Source: Cohaesibacter sp. ES.047
Lineage (GTDB): Bacteria > Pseudomonadota > Alphaproteobacteria > Rhizobiales > Cohaesibacteraceae
DNA: 64,000 nt
Reading direction: 5' to 3'
Assembly: GCF_900215505.1 (NCBI RefSeq)
Contig: NZ_LT907844.1
Span: 3,550,001 to 3,614,000 of the forward strand
This document shows, piece by piece, positions 36,713-45,999 of this stretch. Under the pieces are notes generated by a model. That model had not been told where the DNA came from. It saw nothing but the letters and a program-made list of their open reading frames with translations, and ran no database searches. Both the position numbers and the translations under genes were made by a program. Positions within the stretch are counted from its first letter, which is position 1. Every line of letters begins with the position of its first letter.

Positions 36713-38263
36713 TCAGCCCGCCCGCTTGAGCACGATCTGCTTTTGTTTGGATTTTGGCGGCCCGATGTCCATGACGCGCGTCTTGGGCAATGTCACGGTG
36801 ACGATGGTACCTTTGCGCAGCTCGGATTGTAGGTCAAACGAACCACCATGCATACTGACAAGGGCCTGCACGATGGAAAGGCCAAGACCGGAGCCTTCCT
36901 CGGCACTCTGGATCGCAGCAGAGCCCTGACCGAAGGCACTCAGGACCGTTGCAATCTCGTTTTGCGGGATACCGGGGCCATTGTCCTCGACCGAAACAAA
37001 CTGCCCACCTTCACTGGTTGCTCCGATAGACAGGGTGATCTGGCCCGCCAGTGGCGTGAATTTCACGGCGTTGGTCAGCAGATTGAGAATGATCTGGCGG
37101 ATGGCCCGCTCGTCGGCCCAGAGTTTGGGCAGGGACTCATCAAGCTTGAGCTTGATGCTGATGTCTTTCGCGCGTGCTCGTATACGCAGCAGGTTCTCGC
37201 AATCCTCTGCGATATAGGCGAGGGTTACAGCCTCTTCGTTCAGCTTGTAACGTCCAGCCTCGATCCGCGACAAATCGAGAATTTCATTGATGAGATTGAG
37301 CAGATGCGCGCCTGAAGAGTGGATGTCGTTGACATATTCCAGATATTTGGCATTCCCCACGGCGCCAAACACTTCGTTCTGCATGATTTCGGAGAAGCCG
37401 AGGATAGCGTTCAGCGGTGTGCGCAACTCGTGGCTCATGGTGGCCAGGAACCGGCTCTTGGCGGTGTTGGCTTCTTCTGCCTGACGGCGCGACTCGTCGG
37501 AAATTGCCTTGGCCTGTTCAAGCTCGGTGATCAGGAAATCCTTCTCGACGCGGAAATTCATCATCGCAAGGGTCGAGTGATAAAGACGCTTCGACAGCAT
37601 CATGAAAAAGACCAGTGACCCGATGGACATCAGCGAAAGCGTTGTATCAACGCTGCCAGCATTGAGAATCGTCTGATAGATAATGATCGAGGAGATCGGC
37701 ACCGACGCAACCCAGACCGCGGCTGGTATCGAGAAGGCAAGCATCGTGGTAACCGCCACGACCACAAGCATGATCGCGAACTGGTATTCGACCAGATACG
37801 CAGCCCCTTTGGTCGAGGGCAGGAGCAGAATGCTCGCCCAGACAACACCGCCAATCGCCTCCCACATGAGAAACCGCCGTCGCCAGACAGCCAGATCGAT
37901 TTCTTCACTGTTGAGGCGTTCGAACCGGCGGGCGACAAGAAACAGGACGGTCTGTGTCAACATCGAAGCACCAATCCACGCCAGCGAATGGACGGGATCA
38001 GCCCAGAGTGTCGAGATGGCACCAACGATCAGTAGAAGAATGGGAATGGCGAGACCAGCCGACGTCCGGTTCTTGGCATACATCAGCATCAATTCATGCT
38101 GAAAGGTCGGTCTGTAGCCCTGCTGGCTGTTGAGTTGTTCACGCACATCGTGGACAGTACGCAGCACCGCTCGACGCCGCGCAGCGCGCGTGCCGTTGGT
38201 ATCTTTCTTCTTGTCTGCCGCCCCTTTGGTGGGTGAAACACCAGCCATTTGGGATTTTCCCAC
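36713..38263 (-). CDS. Membrane-bound sensor histidine kinase (PleC/DivJ-like)
   Basis: The 516-residue kinase has about six membrane helices (between residues 70 and 225) and no large periplasmic domain. A short coiled segment (240-268) precedes the HisKA domain with the phospho-accepting His278 in 'ATMSHELRTPLN'. The HATPase_c domain has the N box in 'ILNLLTNAVKFTP', G1 'EDNGPGIP' and G2 'GSGLGLSIVQAL'. The 'GFSEIMQNEVFG' extension after the His box is typical of the alphaproteobacterial PleC/DivJ/PdhS group that controls the cell cycle. No response regulator gene is adjacent. The C-terminal tail is basic. Confidence 0.88.
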   Translation of the reverse strand: MGKSQMAGVSPTKGAADKKKDTNGTRAARRRAVLRTVHDVREQLNSQQGYRPTFQHELMLMYAKNRTSAGLAIPILLLIVGAISTLWADPVHSLAWIGASMLTQTVLFLVARRFERLNSEEIDLAVWRRRFLMWEAIGGVVWASILLLPSTKGAAYLVEYQFAIMLVVVAVTTMLAFSIPAAVWVASVPISSIIIYQTILNAGSVDTTLSLMSIGSLVFFMMLSKRLYHSTLAMMNFRVEKDFLITELEQAKAISDESRRQAEEANTAKSRFLATMSHELRTPLNAILGFSEIMQNEVFGAVGNAKYLEYVNDIHSSGAHLLNLINEILDLSRIEAGRYKLNEEAVTLAYIAEDCENLLRIRARAKDISIKLKLDESLPKLWADERAIRQIILNLLTNAVKFTPLAGQITLSIGATSEGGQFVSVEDNGPGIPQNEIATVLSAFGQGSAAIQSAEEGSGLGLSIVQALVSMHGGSFDLQSELRKGTIVTVTLPKTRVMDIGPPKSKQKQIVLKRAG

Positions 38264-38406
38264 GATTTGTATAAAATTGTTTGGTTTTCATAGTCGCTGA
38301 CTTGTCTTAAAAAGCTGCTGAAAAACGTGGTTAATAAAGAATGAATGTGGAATTTGACAGCAGGTGTTATAGTCCTTATTGAGTGAATTTGCGTCAATAA
38401 ATCAGA

Positions 38407-39051
38407 GTGATAGGGTGGTTGAGAGCGGTGGGTCGGATCAAGAGGTTGGAAGAAAAAATTGAAGCGTGCCGCCTGTGCGTGGAAGATCCGCTCGGATCGC
38501 CTTTGCCGCATGAGCCGCGACCGGTCGTTCGCCTGTCCGATACAGCCAGAATTTGCATCGCAGGTCAGGCGCCGGGAATGCGAGTGCACAAGACCGGTAT
38601 CCCCTTCAACGACCCGTCCGGAGATCGCCTGAGAGACTGGATGGGCGTTGATCGCGAAACCTTCTATGACCGTAACAGGATCGCGATCGTTCCCATGGGG
38701 TTTTGCTTTCCCGGATATGACCAGAAAGGCGGCGATCTGCCCCCTCGACGGGAATGCCAAGCAACCTGGCATGATCAGATTTTTCAGAAGATGCCGCAAT
38801 TGGAGCTTGTTCTGGTGATCGGGCAGTATGCCCAGCGCTATCACCTCGGTGCCCAGCGGCAGAAGACCCTCACCGCAACCGTTGCCGCTGCCATGGAGCA
38901 TTGGCGGTACCCACAAACGCCAAAACGGATTCCGCTGCCGCACCCGTCTTGGAGGAACACCGGATGGCTCAAGCGGAACTCATGGTTCGAGCAGAACGTG
39001 CTGCCGTTTCTAAAACAACAGGTGCAGACGCTCCTCGCAATAGAGGAATAA
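38407..39051 (+). CDS. Uracil-DNA glycosylase superfamily protein
   Basis: The 214-residue protein has the motif 1-like 'AGQAPGMRVHKTGIPFNDPS' near residue 57 and a C-terminal 'LPHPSWRNTGWLKRN' resembling the HPS motif. Its N terminus has 'CRLCVED', but the remaining iron-sulfur cysteines of family 4 UDGs are not obvious. This alphaproteobacterial variant is usually annotated only as a UDG-family protein and its activity is unproven. The start is GTG at 38407. It is divergent from the histidine kinase. Confidence 0.75.
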   Translation: MIGWLRAVGRIKRLEEKIEACRLCVEDPLGSPLPHEPRPVVRLSDTARICIAGQAPGMRVHKTGIPFNDPSGDRLRDWMGVDRETFYDRNRIAIVPMGFCFPGYDQKGGDLPPRRECQATWHDQIFQKMPQLELVLVIGQYAQRYHLGAQRQKTLTATVAAAMEHWRYPQTPKRIPLPHPSWRNTGWLKRNSWFEQNVLPFLKQQVQTLLAIEE

Positions 39052-39217
39052 TTTGCTCAAAGGTCATTGTATGTCCTATATGTGTGGATGCTGATTGAGC
39101 CAATTCAGTTGAATATAGAATAGTTTTCTTATAAGGTTATAGCTTACCTAAGTTGTTCTGACCGATTTGGTGGCCGTTTGAATCAAGTCGCAGCAACTGG
39201 AAGAGTGGAGCTTCGCC

Positions 39218-39697
39218 ATGCTGGATCGCCTTGATCGTAGAATTCTGCAAATCCTTCAGGAAGATGCGACGATGCCTGTTGCGGAAATCGGTCGTCGTGT
39301 GGGTCTGTCGACAACGCCGTGCTGGCGCCGCATCCAGAAAATGGAAGAAGAGGGCGTCATCACCGGTCGTGTCGTCCTGCTTGACCCGGAAAAGGTCAAT
39401 GCAAAGGTGACGGCCTTTGTTGCCGTGACGACCAGCGAGCATTCGGCTGAATGGCTGAAGCGCTTTGCAGACGTGATCCGCGATTTCCCTGAAGTGGTGG
39501 AATTCTACCGTATGGCCGGGCAGGTTGATTATCTCCTGCGCGTCGTGGTGCCGGATATCGATTCCTACGATGCTTTTTATAAGCGACTGATTTCACGGAT
39601 CGAAGTTGGAGACATCTCGACAACCTTCGCCATGGAGCAGATCAAATACACAACGGCACTGCCGCTCAACTATCTGCCTGAAAAGGAAACGCGCTAA
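39218..39697 (+). CDS. Lrp/AsnC-family transcriptional regulator
   Basis: The 159-residue protein has an N-terminal HTH ('MPVAEIGRRVGLSTTPCWRR', near residues 19-38) and a RAM domain with 'EFYRMAGQVDYLLRVVVPDI' near 95-114. It resembles Lrp-type regulators of amino acid metabolism and is distinct from the ectoine-linked doeX. A terminator follows. The nearest candidate target, the dehydrogenase gene at 39933-40805, is convergent and not adjacent to its promoter, so the target is unknown. Confidence 0.88.
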   Translation: MLDRLDRRILQILQEDATMPVAEIGRRVGLSTTPCWRRIQKMEEEGVITGRVVLLDPEKVNAKVTAFVAVTTSEHSAEWLKRFADVIRDFPEVVEFYRMAGQVDYLLRVVVPDIDSYDAFYKRLISRIEVGDISTTFAMEQIKYTTALPLNYLPEKETR

Positions 39698-39729
39698 AGC
39701 CTCTCCTGAACGTTCGCCAAGATGCGAAA

Positions 39730-39755
39730 AAGCCCGCGATATCGATTGCGGGCTT
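39730..39755. terminator. Terminator after the AsnC-type gene
   Basis: AAGCCCGC (39730-39737) and GCGGGCTT (39748-39755) pair perfectly with a 10-base loop. A runs lie to the left and T-rich sequence to the right, so it could work from both strands for the convergent genes. Confidence 0.8.
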
Positions 39756-39799
39756 CGTGATTTTACATGTCAGGTTTTCGTGCCGATGGCCATGGCCGA

Positions 39800-39862
39800 T
39801 TAGTGCCGCTCCAGCAGCGCGATGAGGGACGAGGTATCCCAGCGTTCGCCGCCCAGAAGATA
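39800..39862 (-). pseudogene. Remnant of a duplicated 3-hydroxyisobutyrate dehydrogenase-like gene (3' end)
   Basis: The minus strand here encodes 'AYLLGGERWDTSSLIALLERH' and a stop. This is almost identical to the C terminus of the complete gene at 39933-40805 ('GGKRWDTSSLIALLERD'). Only about 60 bases of the second copy remain. It lies 70 bases downstream of the full gene, so a tandem copy was probably deleted by recombination. Confidence 0.8.
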
Positions 39863-39932
39863 GGCCCGAGCATCGCGAGGAAAGCCTATCGCCGGAATGA
39901 CCGTCGGCTCACTTCCAACGGTTAGGGGCGGA

Positions 39933-40805
39933 TTAGTCCCGTTCCAACAGCGCGATGAGGGACGAGGTATCCCAGCGTTTGCCGCCTATGGCCTGAACTT
40001 GTGCGTAGTATTGATCGACCGCCGCGGTAACAGGAAGGCGAGCGCCATTGCTGCGGGCTTCATCCAGAACAATCGACAGATCCTTGCGCATCCAGTCGAC
40101 CGCAAAGCCAAAGTCGAACTCACCCTTGGCCATTGTTGATGCGCGGTTTTCCATTTGCCAGGAGCCTGCCGCCCCTTTGGAGATCACATCAATCACCTTG
40201 TCTGTGTCGAGCCCTGCGGACTGGGCAAAATGCACACCTTCCGAAAGGGCCTGCACAAGCCCGGCTATGCAGATCTGATTGACCATCTTGGTTAGCTGGC
40301 CAGCCCCTGTCGGGCCCATCAAGCCGACCATGCGTGCGTAGCATTCGATGACAGGCTGCACCTTGGCATAGACATCCTCGTCTCCGCCACACATGACGGT
40401 CAGGACACCGTTTTCGGCGCCAGCCTGTCCGCCGGAAACTGGAGCATCGATGAAGCCTATATCCTGCGTTTTGGCCACTTCATAAAGCTCGCGGGCCACC
40501 TTGGCACTGGCGGTCGTGTTGTCGACGAAGATCGAGCCGGCTTTCATCGTATCAAAGGCACCACTCTCACCAATGGTGACCTCGCGCAGATCGTCATCAT
40601 TACCCACACAGCAAAAGACGAAATCCGCTCCTTCTGCTGCTTCGGCGGGAGTGGCTGCACAGGCTCCGCCATGTTCTTCAACCCATTTTTCAGCCTTGGC
40701 TGCGGTCCGGTTGAAGACTGTTACCTCATGGCCACCCTTGTGCTTGAGATGGGCTGCCATCGGGTATCCCATGACCCCGAGGCCGAGAAACGTTACCTTT
40801 GCCAT
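39933..40805 (-). CDS. NAD(P)-dependent beta-hydroxyacid dehydrogenase (3-hydroxyisobutyrate dehydrogenase / tartronate semialdehyde reductase family)
   Basis: The 290-residue protein has the N-terminal Rossmann loop 'VTFLGLGVMGYPMAAHL' (residues 4-20), the substrate-binding 'DAPVSGGQAGAENGVLTVMCG' region (near 120, with the catalytic Lys later in 'GAGQLTKMVNQ', near 170) and the all-helical C-terminal domain. The family includes MmsB, GlxR and related enzymes, and the exact substrate is not clear. A ribosome binding site GGGAGGC precedes the ATG. A glyS terminator lies upstream, so it has its own promoter or depends on read-through. Confidence 0.85.
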   Translation of the reverse strand: MAKVTFLGLGVMGYPMAAHLKHKGGHEVTVFNRTAAKAEKWVEEHGGACAATPAEAAEGADFVFCCVGNDDDLREVTIGESGAFDTMKAGSIFVDNTTASAKVARELYEVAKTQDIGFIDAPVSGGQAGAENGVLTVMCGGDEDVYAKVQPVIECYARMVGLMGPTGAGQLTKMVNQICIAGLVQALSEGVHFAQSAGLDTDKVIDVISKGAAGSWQMENRASTMAKGEFDFGFAVDWMRKDLSIVLDEARSNGARLPVTAAVDQYYAQVQAIGGKRWDTSSLIALLERD

Positions 40806-40870
40806 TGATGCCTCCCTTCAAATTCGGATCGTCCGCGACACGCCTAAACGATCAGCGGGACCTTTGAATG

Positions 40871-40897
40871 AAAAGGGCAGCCATGTGGGCTGCCCTT
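40871..40897 (-). terminator. glyS terminator
   Basis: GGGCAGCC (40875-40882) and GGCTGCCC (40888-40895) form a strong hairpin. On the minus strand it is followed by TTTTC. It lies 19 bases after the glyS stop codon and before the dehydrogenase gene. Confidence 0.82.
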
Positions 40898-40913
40898 GTT
40901 ACTTCAATCCGGC

Positions 40914-42986
40914 TTACCCGGAGATTTTCGAGAAATCCGCAACCGTCAGGGTGGTCTTGCGGATTTGCGTCAGCATCTTCAGGCGATTGGCGCGCACATC
41001 TTCGCGTTCGTCATTGACCAGAACCTTGTCAAAGAAGGCATCGACCGGATCGCGCAGGATCGCAAGGGCGGTCATCGCTGCTGCAAAATCCTCGGCAGCA
41101 ACGGCCTCAGCTGCGGCAACACTGGCCTTCTCGATTGCGGACGCGAGAGCGACTTCTTCGGGTACATGAAGATGGGCTTCCTCCACATCACCCGCGAAGG
41201 TCATGCCGGATTTCTTCTCTTCTGCCCGCAGGATGTTGGCGGCGCGACGATAGCCGGCAAGAAGGTTTGCACCGTCTTCGGTTGAAAGAAAGGAGCCAAG
41301 CGCTTCAACCCGCTTGGAAATCATCAGGATGTCATCCTGATTGCCCAGTGCGAAGACAGCATCGAGAAGATCATGCCGGGCACCCTTGTCGCGAAGGTGG
41401 ACACTGAGCCGGTCTGCAAAGAAGGACAAGAGATCATCGCCTTCCGCGAAGCCATCTCGCGCCGTCTTGAAGATTTCAAGCAGTGGCAACCGGATCTGGT
41501 TTTCCTCCAGAATGCGTATGACGCCGAGGGCGGCACGGCGCAGGGCGAACGGATCCTTTGAACCGGTCGGTTTCTCATCAATGGACCAGAAGCCGGTCAG
41601 AAGATCGAGTTTGTCAGCAAGCGCCACAGCAATTGAAACCGGGTTGGTCGGCACGGCATCAGACGGGCCCTGCGGTTTGTAATGCAGCTCGATGGCCTCT
41701 GCGACGCTAGCGTCCTCATCCTGTGCCAATGCATAATAGCGGCCCATAAGCCCTTGAAGCTCAGGGAATTCAAACACCATGTCCGTGACTAGATCGGCTT
41801 TGGCAAGGGTCGCCGCGCGGACCGCCTTGTCCTCGTCGGCATCGACGAGTGGCGCAAGTGCGCCCGAGAGTGAAACCAGACGGGAAACGCGTTCACTCTG
41901 GGTGCCCAGTTTCTCGTGAAAGACCATATTGTCGAGCTTGTAAAGGCGGGTTTCAAGACCGGTCTTGAGGTCGGTTTCCCAGAAGAATTTGGCGTCGGAC
42001 AGACGTGCGCGGACGACCTTCTGGTTGCCCGCAACAATGGTCGCACCATCGTCGGGCGCTATCAGGTTGGAGACCAGAATGAACTTGTTGGCCAGTTTGC
42101 CGCTCTTGCCGTCCTTGAGAACAAAGCATTTCTGATGCTCGCGAATGGAGGTTTGGATGACTTCGTCTGGCATGTCGAGGAAGCTCTGCTCGAATTCACC
42201 CATCAGTACGACGGGCCATTCGACAAGGCCGCCGACTTCTTCCAGCAGGCCCGCATCTTCAACCAGCTCCAACCCTTGCGCAAAGGCGAGGGTCTTGGCG
42301 TCGTTGAGGATAATATCCTTGCGCTCGTCAAGATCAAGAATGACCTTGCGGGCCTTGAGTTCGGCCTCATAATCCTCGAACCGTTTCACAGCAAAGCTTT
42401 CCTTGCCGTGGAACCGGTGACCACGAGTTTCATCGCCACTCTTGATGCCTTCGATCTCGAAGGGGACAACCTCGGCCACATCACCTTCGACAGAAAGCGT
42501 GCAGAGGATTGAATGCAGCGGACGAACCCAGCGCAGGGCGCCTTCACCGGCCTGTCCCCACTTCTGGCTTTTGGCCCATGGGAACTTGCGGATGACATCT
42601 GGCACCAGATCGGCAATGATCTCTTCAGCCTTACGTCCCGGCTTGTTGATTATTGCGACATAGAAGTCGCCCTTCTTGGGATCGGACTGGATGGTCGCCT
42701 CATCAATGGACGATAGCCCTGCACCGCGCAGAAAGCCTGCGAGCGCCTTTTCCGGAGCACCCACGCGCGGTCCCTTGCGCTCTTCCGAAATGTCCGGAGA
42801 CGAAGCGGTCAGGCCCGAGACAGTCAGCGTCAGTCGGCGCGGCGTCACATAGGCGCGCGCTCCTTCATAGGTCAAACCGGCTTCCACGAGACCGCCGGTG
42901 ATCAGCTTTTGCAAATCGTCAGCAGCGCGGCGCTGCATTCGGGCCGGGATTTCTTCGGAAAAAAGCTCAAGCAGAAGGTCTGGCAT
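40914..42986 (-). CDS. glyS: Glycine--tRNA ligase beta subunit
   Basis: The 690-residue protein matches the beta subunit of the heterotetrameric bacterial glycyl-tRNA synthetase. It begins '[20 protein letters not shown]' and has '[20 protein letters not shown]' near residue 139, the '[19 protein letters not shown]' segment near 410 and a C-terminal DALR anticodon-binding domain. The alpha subunit gene glyQ, usually just upstream, is not found in the adjacent 300 bases or elsewhere in this window. The protein appears complete. Confidence 0.94.
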   Translation of the reverse strand: MPDLLLELFSEEIPARMQRRAADDLQKLITGGLVEAGLTYEGARAYVTPRRLTLTVSGLTASSPDISEERKGPRVGAPEKALAGFLRGAGLSSIDEATIQSDPKKGDFYVAIINKPGRKAEEIIADLVPDVIRKFPWAKSQKWGQAGEGALRWVRPLHSILCTLSVEGDVAEVVPFEIEGIKSGDETRGHRFHGKESFAVKRFEDYEAELKARKVILDLDERKDIILNDAKTLAFAQGLELVEDAGLLEEVGGLVEWPVVLMGEFEQSFLDMPDEVIQTSIREHQKCFVLKDGKSGKLANKFILVSNLIAPDDGATIVAGNQKVVRARLSDAKFFWETDLKTGLETRLYKLDNMVFHEKLGTQSERVSRLVSLSGALAPLVDADEDKAVRAATLAKADLVTDMVFEFPELQGLMGRYYALAQDEDASVAEAIELHYKPQGPSDAVPTNPVSIAVALADKLDLLTGFWSIDEKPTGSKDPFALRRAALGVIRILEENQIRLPLLEIFKTARDGFAEGDDLLSFFADRLSVHLRDKGARHDLLDAVFALGNQDDILMISKRVEALGSFLSTEDGANLLAGYRRAANILRAEEKKSGMTFAGDVEEAHLHVPEEVALASAIEKASVAAAEAVAAEDFAAAMTALAILRDPVDAFFDKVLVNDEREDVRANRLKMLTQIRKTTLTVADFSKISG

Positions 42987-43299
42987 GGTGGTCTCGACTT
43001 AAGATCTGAATTGGATGGGTCTCGGGTGTCTGACCTAGCAAGGTGAGCCAGAAATGTCACTGATAAAATGTGTTTGGCGAGGAGTTAGCAGGGCAAAATG
43101 ACCCTATGACGCTGATTGAAGCAACCGGCTGTCGTTATGGGGCAAGATATCACATCGAACCGTCAGCCTGATCGGTTCAAGGTCGAGAGCTTGAGAATAA
43201 TCTGCGGATACAGTTGGGAGAAGGGCGCGTCGTCTGTTCTCGATCACACACATGACCAAGTGCTCGGTCCGAATAAAAACCCAAGGCTGGGCCAAACGG
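42987..43299. other. Intergenic region between glyS and the TetR gene
   Basis: This 313-base gap should hold the glyS promoter on the minus strand. No convincing gene, tRNA or repeat was found. A 63-codon open frame on the plus strand (43116-43307) has no recognisable features and no good ribosome binding site. Confidence 0.4.
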
Positions 43300-43818
43300 T
43301 CAAATAAAGAGATTGACCAGACAACGAAGCTGGCGCTCCAATTCCTCTTTGCTTTTTACTAACATTTTGATGCCTTCCGCTGAGCGGACAAGCACCGTAC
43401 CCATTTCGTCCTCCTGGTCTCGGCCCATCAGGCTGTTGAGCCGTATGGCCAGCCGCAGACGGGCGGCTTGAGATTTTTCAACGCCCAGAGACCGGTTCTG
43501 CTCGAACAGCTCATCTGAATGCGGTCCGGTCATGACAAGATCATAGTAGTAGAGCATGTAGCCGACCAGATAGCATGCAAGGGCCTCATGAGGGTTATTC
43601 GTCTCAGATCGCGCTAGCTCGGCGGCGTCAAACGCTTCTTCGATCACGACATCAAGCAGATGCGAGAAGATGTCTTCCTTGTTGGAAAAATACTGATAGA
43701 TCGCCGAACGGGAGATGCCCGCAGTCTGCGCGATATCGTCCATCGAGCTGCGGCGAAAGCCATAGAGCAGAAAGCACTGTTTGGCAGCACCAAGGATATC
43801 TGATCGGGTATTGGTCAT
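43300..43818 (-). CDS. TetR-family transcriptional regulator
   Basis: The 172-residue repressor has the N-terminal TetR HTH: 'ILGAAKQCFLLYGFRRSSMD' then 'IAQTAGISRSAIYQYFSNKE' (near residues 7-47). The C-terminal ligand domain is short. It is divergent from the epimerase/reductase gene at 44007. A near-palindromic site with TGACA and TGTCA half-sites lies between them, so it likely controls that gene and itself. Its inducer is unknown. Confidence 0.88.
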   Translation of the reverse strand: MTNTRSDILGAAKQCFLLYGFRRSSMDDIAQTAGISRSAIYQYFSNKEDIFSHLLDVVIEEAFDAAELARSETNNPHEALACYLVGYMLYYYDLVMTGPHSDELFEQNRSLGVEKSQAARLRLAIRLNSLMGRDQEDEMGTVLVRSAEGIKMLVKSKEELERQLRCLVNLFI

Positions 43819-43878
43819 GGTCGACTTCTAGTCCATTGTTCTTGGCCAAATCAAGCAGACAAATGGTTCGGGAAAATC

Positions 43879-43916
43879 TTGAAGTGACAATATGACATTA
43901 TATATGTAAAGTGTCA
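43879..43916 (+). promoter_or_regulatory. Candidate promoter and TetR operator
   Basis: A 24-base imperfect palindrome (43893-43916) has half-sites TGACA and TGTCA around an AT-rich centre. It overlaps a possible -35 (TTGAAG, 43879-43884) and -10 (TATATG, 43901-43906) spaced 16 bases, facing the reductase gene. Binding by the adjacent TetR protein would block this promoter. The assignment is by position and symmetry only. Confidence 0.5.
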
Positions 43917-44006
43917 GAATGTCGATCTCCGGTTCGCAGCGAAATTCTGGTTGATTGGCAACGATTTTGGGCAAGTGTTTAGAATATTACGAGGGGGAAT
44001 AGAATT

Positions 44007-45044
44007 ATGGACAAAACGGACACACAGGTCTTGGTCACGGGGGCATCGGGGTTTCTGGGGGGTCATATCGTGGCACAATTGCTTGAAGAGGGATACCGGG
44101 TGTGCGGTTCTCTTCGCTCCCTGAGCAAGGCTGATCATGTGCGCCAGACGATGAAAACCGCTGGTGTGGATGATCAGGCGCTCACGTTTGTTGAACTCGA
44201 CCTGATGAAAGATGCAAATTGGTCCGTTGCCATGACAGGCGTGGACTATCTTATTCACGCAGCTTCTCCCTTCATAACCTACATTCCGAAGGACCCGGAA
44301 AACGAGGTCATCAAGCCTGCGGTGAACGGAACGAGACGGGCGCTGGAAGCAGCTCTTGCGAGCGGTGTGAAGCATATCGTTTTGACGTCGTCAATGGCCT
44401 CTGTCTGCTATGGGCATGGCAAAGAAGGCAAAGTCAAATCGTATGGCCCCGAGGATTGGTCCAACCCGGATGCGCCGGATATGGTTCCCTATTTCCGGTC
44501 CAAGACGCTCGCAGAGCGCACAGCTTGGCAGCTCATGCAAGCCGCTGGACGGGAACAGGATTTGTCGGTCGTCAATCCCGGTTTGATTCTGGGGCCAATG
44601 CTCGACGAAGATCCGGGCACGTCGGGTGCCGTCATCCAGAAAATGATGAAGGGCGGTTTCCCCGGATCCCCGAAAATCAGCTTCAACTGTGTCGATGTGC
44701 GTGATGCGGCCCGACTGCATGTTCTGGCCCTGCAACAGGAAGAGGCGAAAGGCCAGCGCATCCTTGCGGCAGGAAACCCGGTTCTGATGGCCGACGTTGC
44801 CAAACTGCTGGCTGAGCTGTTTCCCGCCTACGCCAAGGCTTTGCCGACCCGCACTGTCCCGGCCTTGCTCGTCAGTCTGATGTCGATGTTCGATGCCCAG
44901 ACGCGCTCGGTGCGCGACCGTATTGGTGAGTGGCATCATCTTGACGCATCATTGGCGAAATCGATGCTTGGACGAGACCTGATCCCCTTGCGCGAAATGA
45001 CAGAAGCGATGGGCAACTCCCTGATCGCCAACAAGCTGGTTTAA
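44007..45044 (+). CDS. NAD(P)-dependent epimerase / aldehyde reductase (extended SDR, dihydroflavonol reductase-like)
   Basis: The 345-residue protein has the Rossmann motif 'VLVTGASGFLGGHIVAQLLE' (residues 9-28), the Ser-rich 'IVLTSSMASVCYGHG' strand near 120 and the catalytic 'YFRSKTLAE' (Y-x3-K) near 165. It belongs to the dihydroflavonol 4-reductase/aldehyde reductase group. A GAGGGGG ribosome binding site precedes the ATG. The divergent TetR gene suggests induction by a carbonyl or aromatic compound. The true substrate is unknown. Confidence 0.85.
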   Translation: MDKTDTQVLVTGASGFLGGHIVAQLLEEGYRVCGSLRSLSKADHVRQTMKTAGVDDQALTFVELDLMKDANWSVAMTGVDYLIHAASPFITYIPKDPENEVIKPAVNGTRRALEAALASGVKHIVLTSSMASVCYGHGKEGKVKSYGPEDWSNPDAPDMVPYFRSKTLAERTAWQLMQAAGREQDLSVVNPGLILGPMLDEDPGTSGAVIQKMMKGGFPGSPKISFNCVDVRDAARLHVLALQQEEAKGQRILAAGNPVLMADVAKLLAELFPAYAKALPTRTVPALLVSLMSMFDAQTRSVRDRIGEWHHLDASLAKSMLGRDLIPLREMTEAMGNSLIANKLV

Positions 45045-45147
45045 AAGATCAGAACAGGGATATCAGCGCCGGGACGGTGCCAGTTGGGGTGTATGCCACA
45101 CCCTGCGGCAACGCGGGGGAGTGCCCCTTGCTGGGAAAGTTTCGACC

Positions 45148-45999
45148 CTAGCCGTCCCGCCGCAAATGGCGCGTCAGACGGTCTTCCATAATATCCCACA
45201 ACCGCCGCATGATCTCGACAAACAGCAGATAGAAGATCGCCGCGTAGATATAGGCCTGAAAGTCATAGGTCTGGGAGAAGGCGCGGCGTGTCTCACCCAT
45301 CAGATCATAAACCGAGATGATGGATACCACGGCAGAGCCCTTGACCATGAGAATGATCTCGTTGCCATAGGGACGCAGCGCAACAATCAGAGCCTGCGGC
45401 AGGATCACCTTGAAAAAGGTCACCAGTTTGGGAAGACCAAGGCTCTTGGCCCCCTCGATCTGGCCACGCGGCACGTTCATGATCGCGCCCCTGAGGATCT
45501 CTGCCTGATAGGCAGCGGTGTTCAGGGTGAACGACAGCAGCGCGATGGACCAGCTGTCACGGAACAGCCACCACAGATGAAGGTCTTGCCAGAAGGGTCG
45601 AAACTGCCCAAAGCCGTAATAGAGCAGAAAAAGCTGCGCTAGCAGCGGCGTGCCACGGAAGAAGTAAATATAGGCGAACGATAGTCGGTTGAGCAGCAGG
45701 TTTGACGACATACGCCCAAAGGCGATGGGCAAGGAAATAAGGCCGCCAAGCACGAGTGATAAAAAGACGAGTTGGAGCGTGGTCCAAAAACCGGCCACAT
45801 ACTTGGGCGCGTAACGCGCCATGTAGTCGGCGTCATAGGAGCTGTAAAGAAACCAGACGATGCCAATGAAGAAGGCACCCCATGCAGCGAGCATGAAGAG
45901 TCCGGAAACCCGGCTTTTTGTCAGGAGCTTGCCTCGGATGGCGTCCGGAGCGCGCCGCGCCTCGATCAGGCCACTAGAGATATAGGGTTCGGTGTTCAT
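45148..45999 (-). CDS. Polar amino-acid ABC transporter permease (HisM/ArtM type)
   Basis: The 283-residue inner-membrane protein has a longer N-terminal extension, then five or so helices. The EAA loop 'IEGAKSLGLPKLVTFFKVILPQAL' contacts the ATPase. Its ATG overlaps the stop of the preceding permease gene (ATGA), which shows translational coupling. It pairs with the permease at 45996-46706 and the binding protein at 46773-47546. No ATPase gene follows. Confidence 0.9.
   Translation of the reverse strand: MNTEPYISSGLIEARRAPDAIRGKLLTKSRVSGLFMLAAWGAFFIGIVWFLYSSYDADYMARYAPKYVAGFWTTLQLVFLSLVLGGLISLPIAFGRMSSNLLLNRLSFAYIYFFRGTPLLAQLFLLYYGFGQFRPFWQDLHLWWLFRDSWSIALLSFTLNTAAYQAEILRGAIMNVPRGQIEGAKSLGLPKLVTFFKVILPQALIVALRPYGNEIILMVKGSAVVSIISVYDLMGETRRAFSQTYDFQAYIYAAIFYLLFVEIMRRLWDIMEDRLTRHLRRDG

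Noticed and set aside
43116-43307. A 63-codon open frame between glyS and the TetR gene
   Set aside because: It has no ribosome binding site and no recognisable protein features, and it overlaps the TetR stop.
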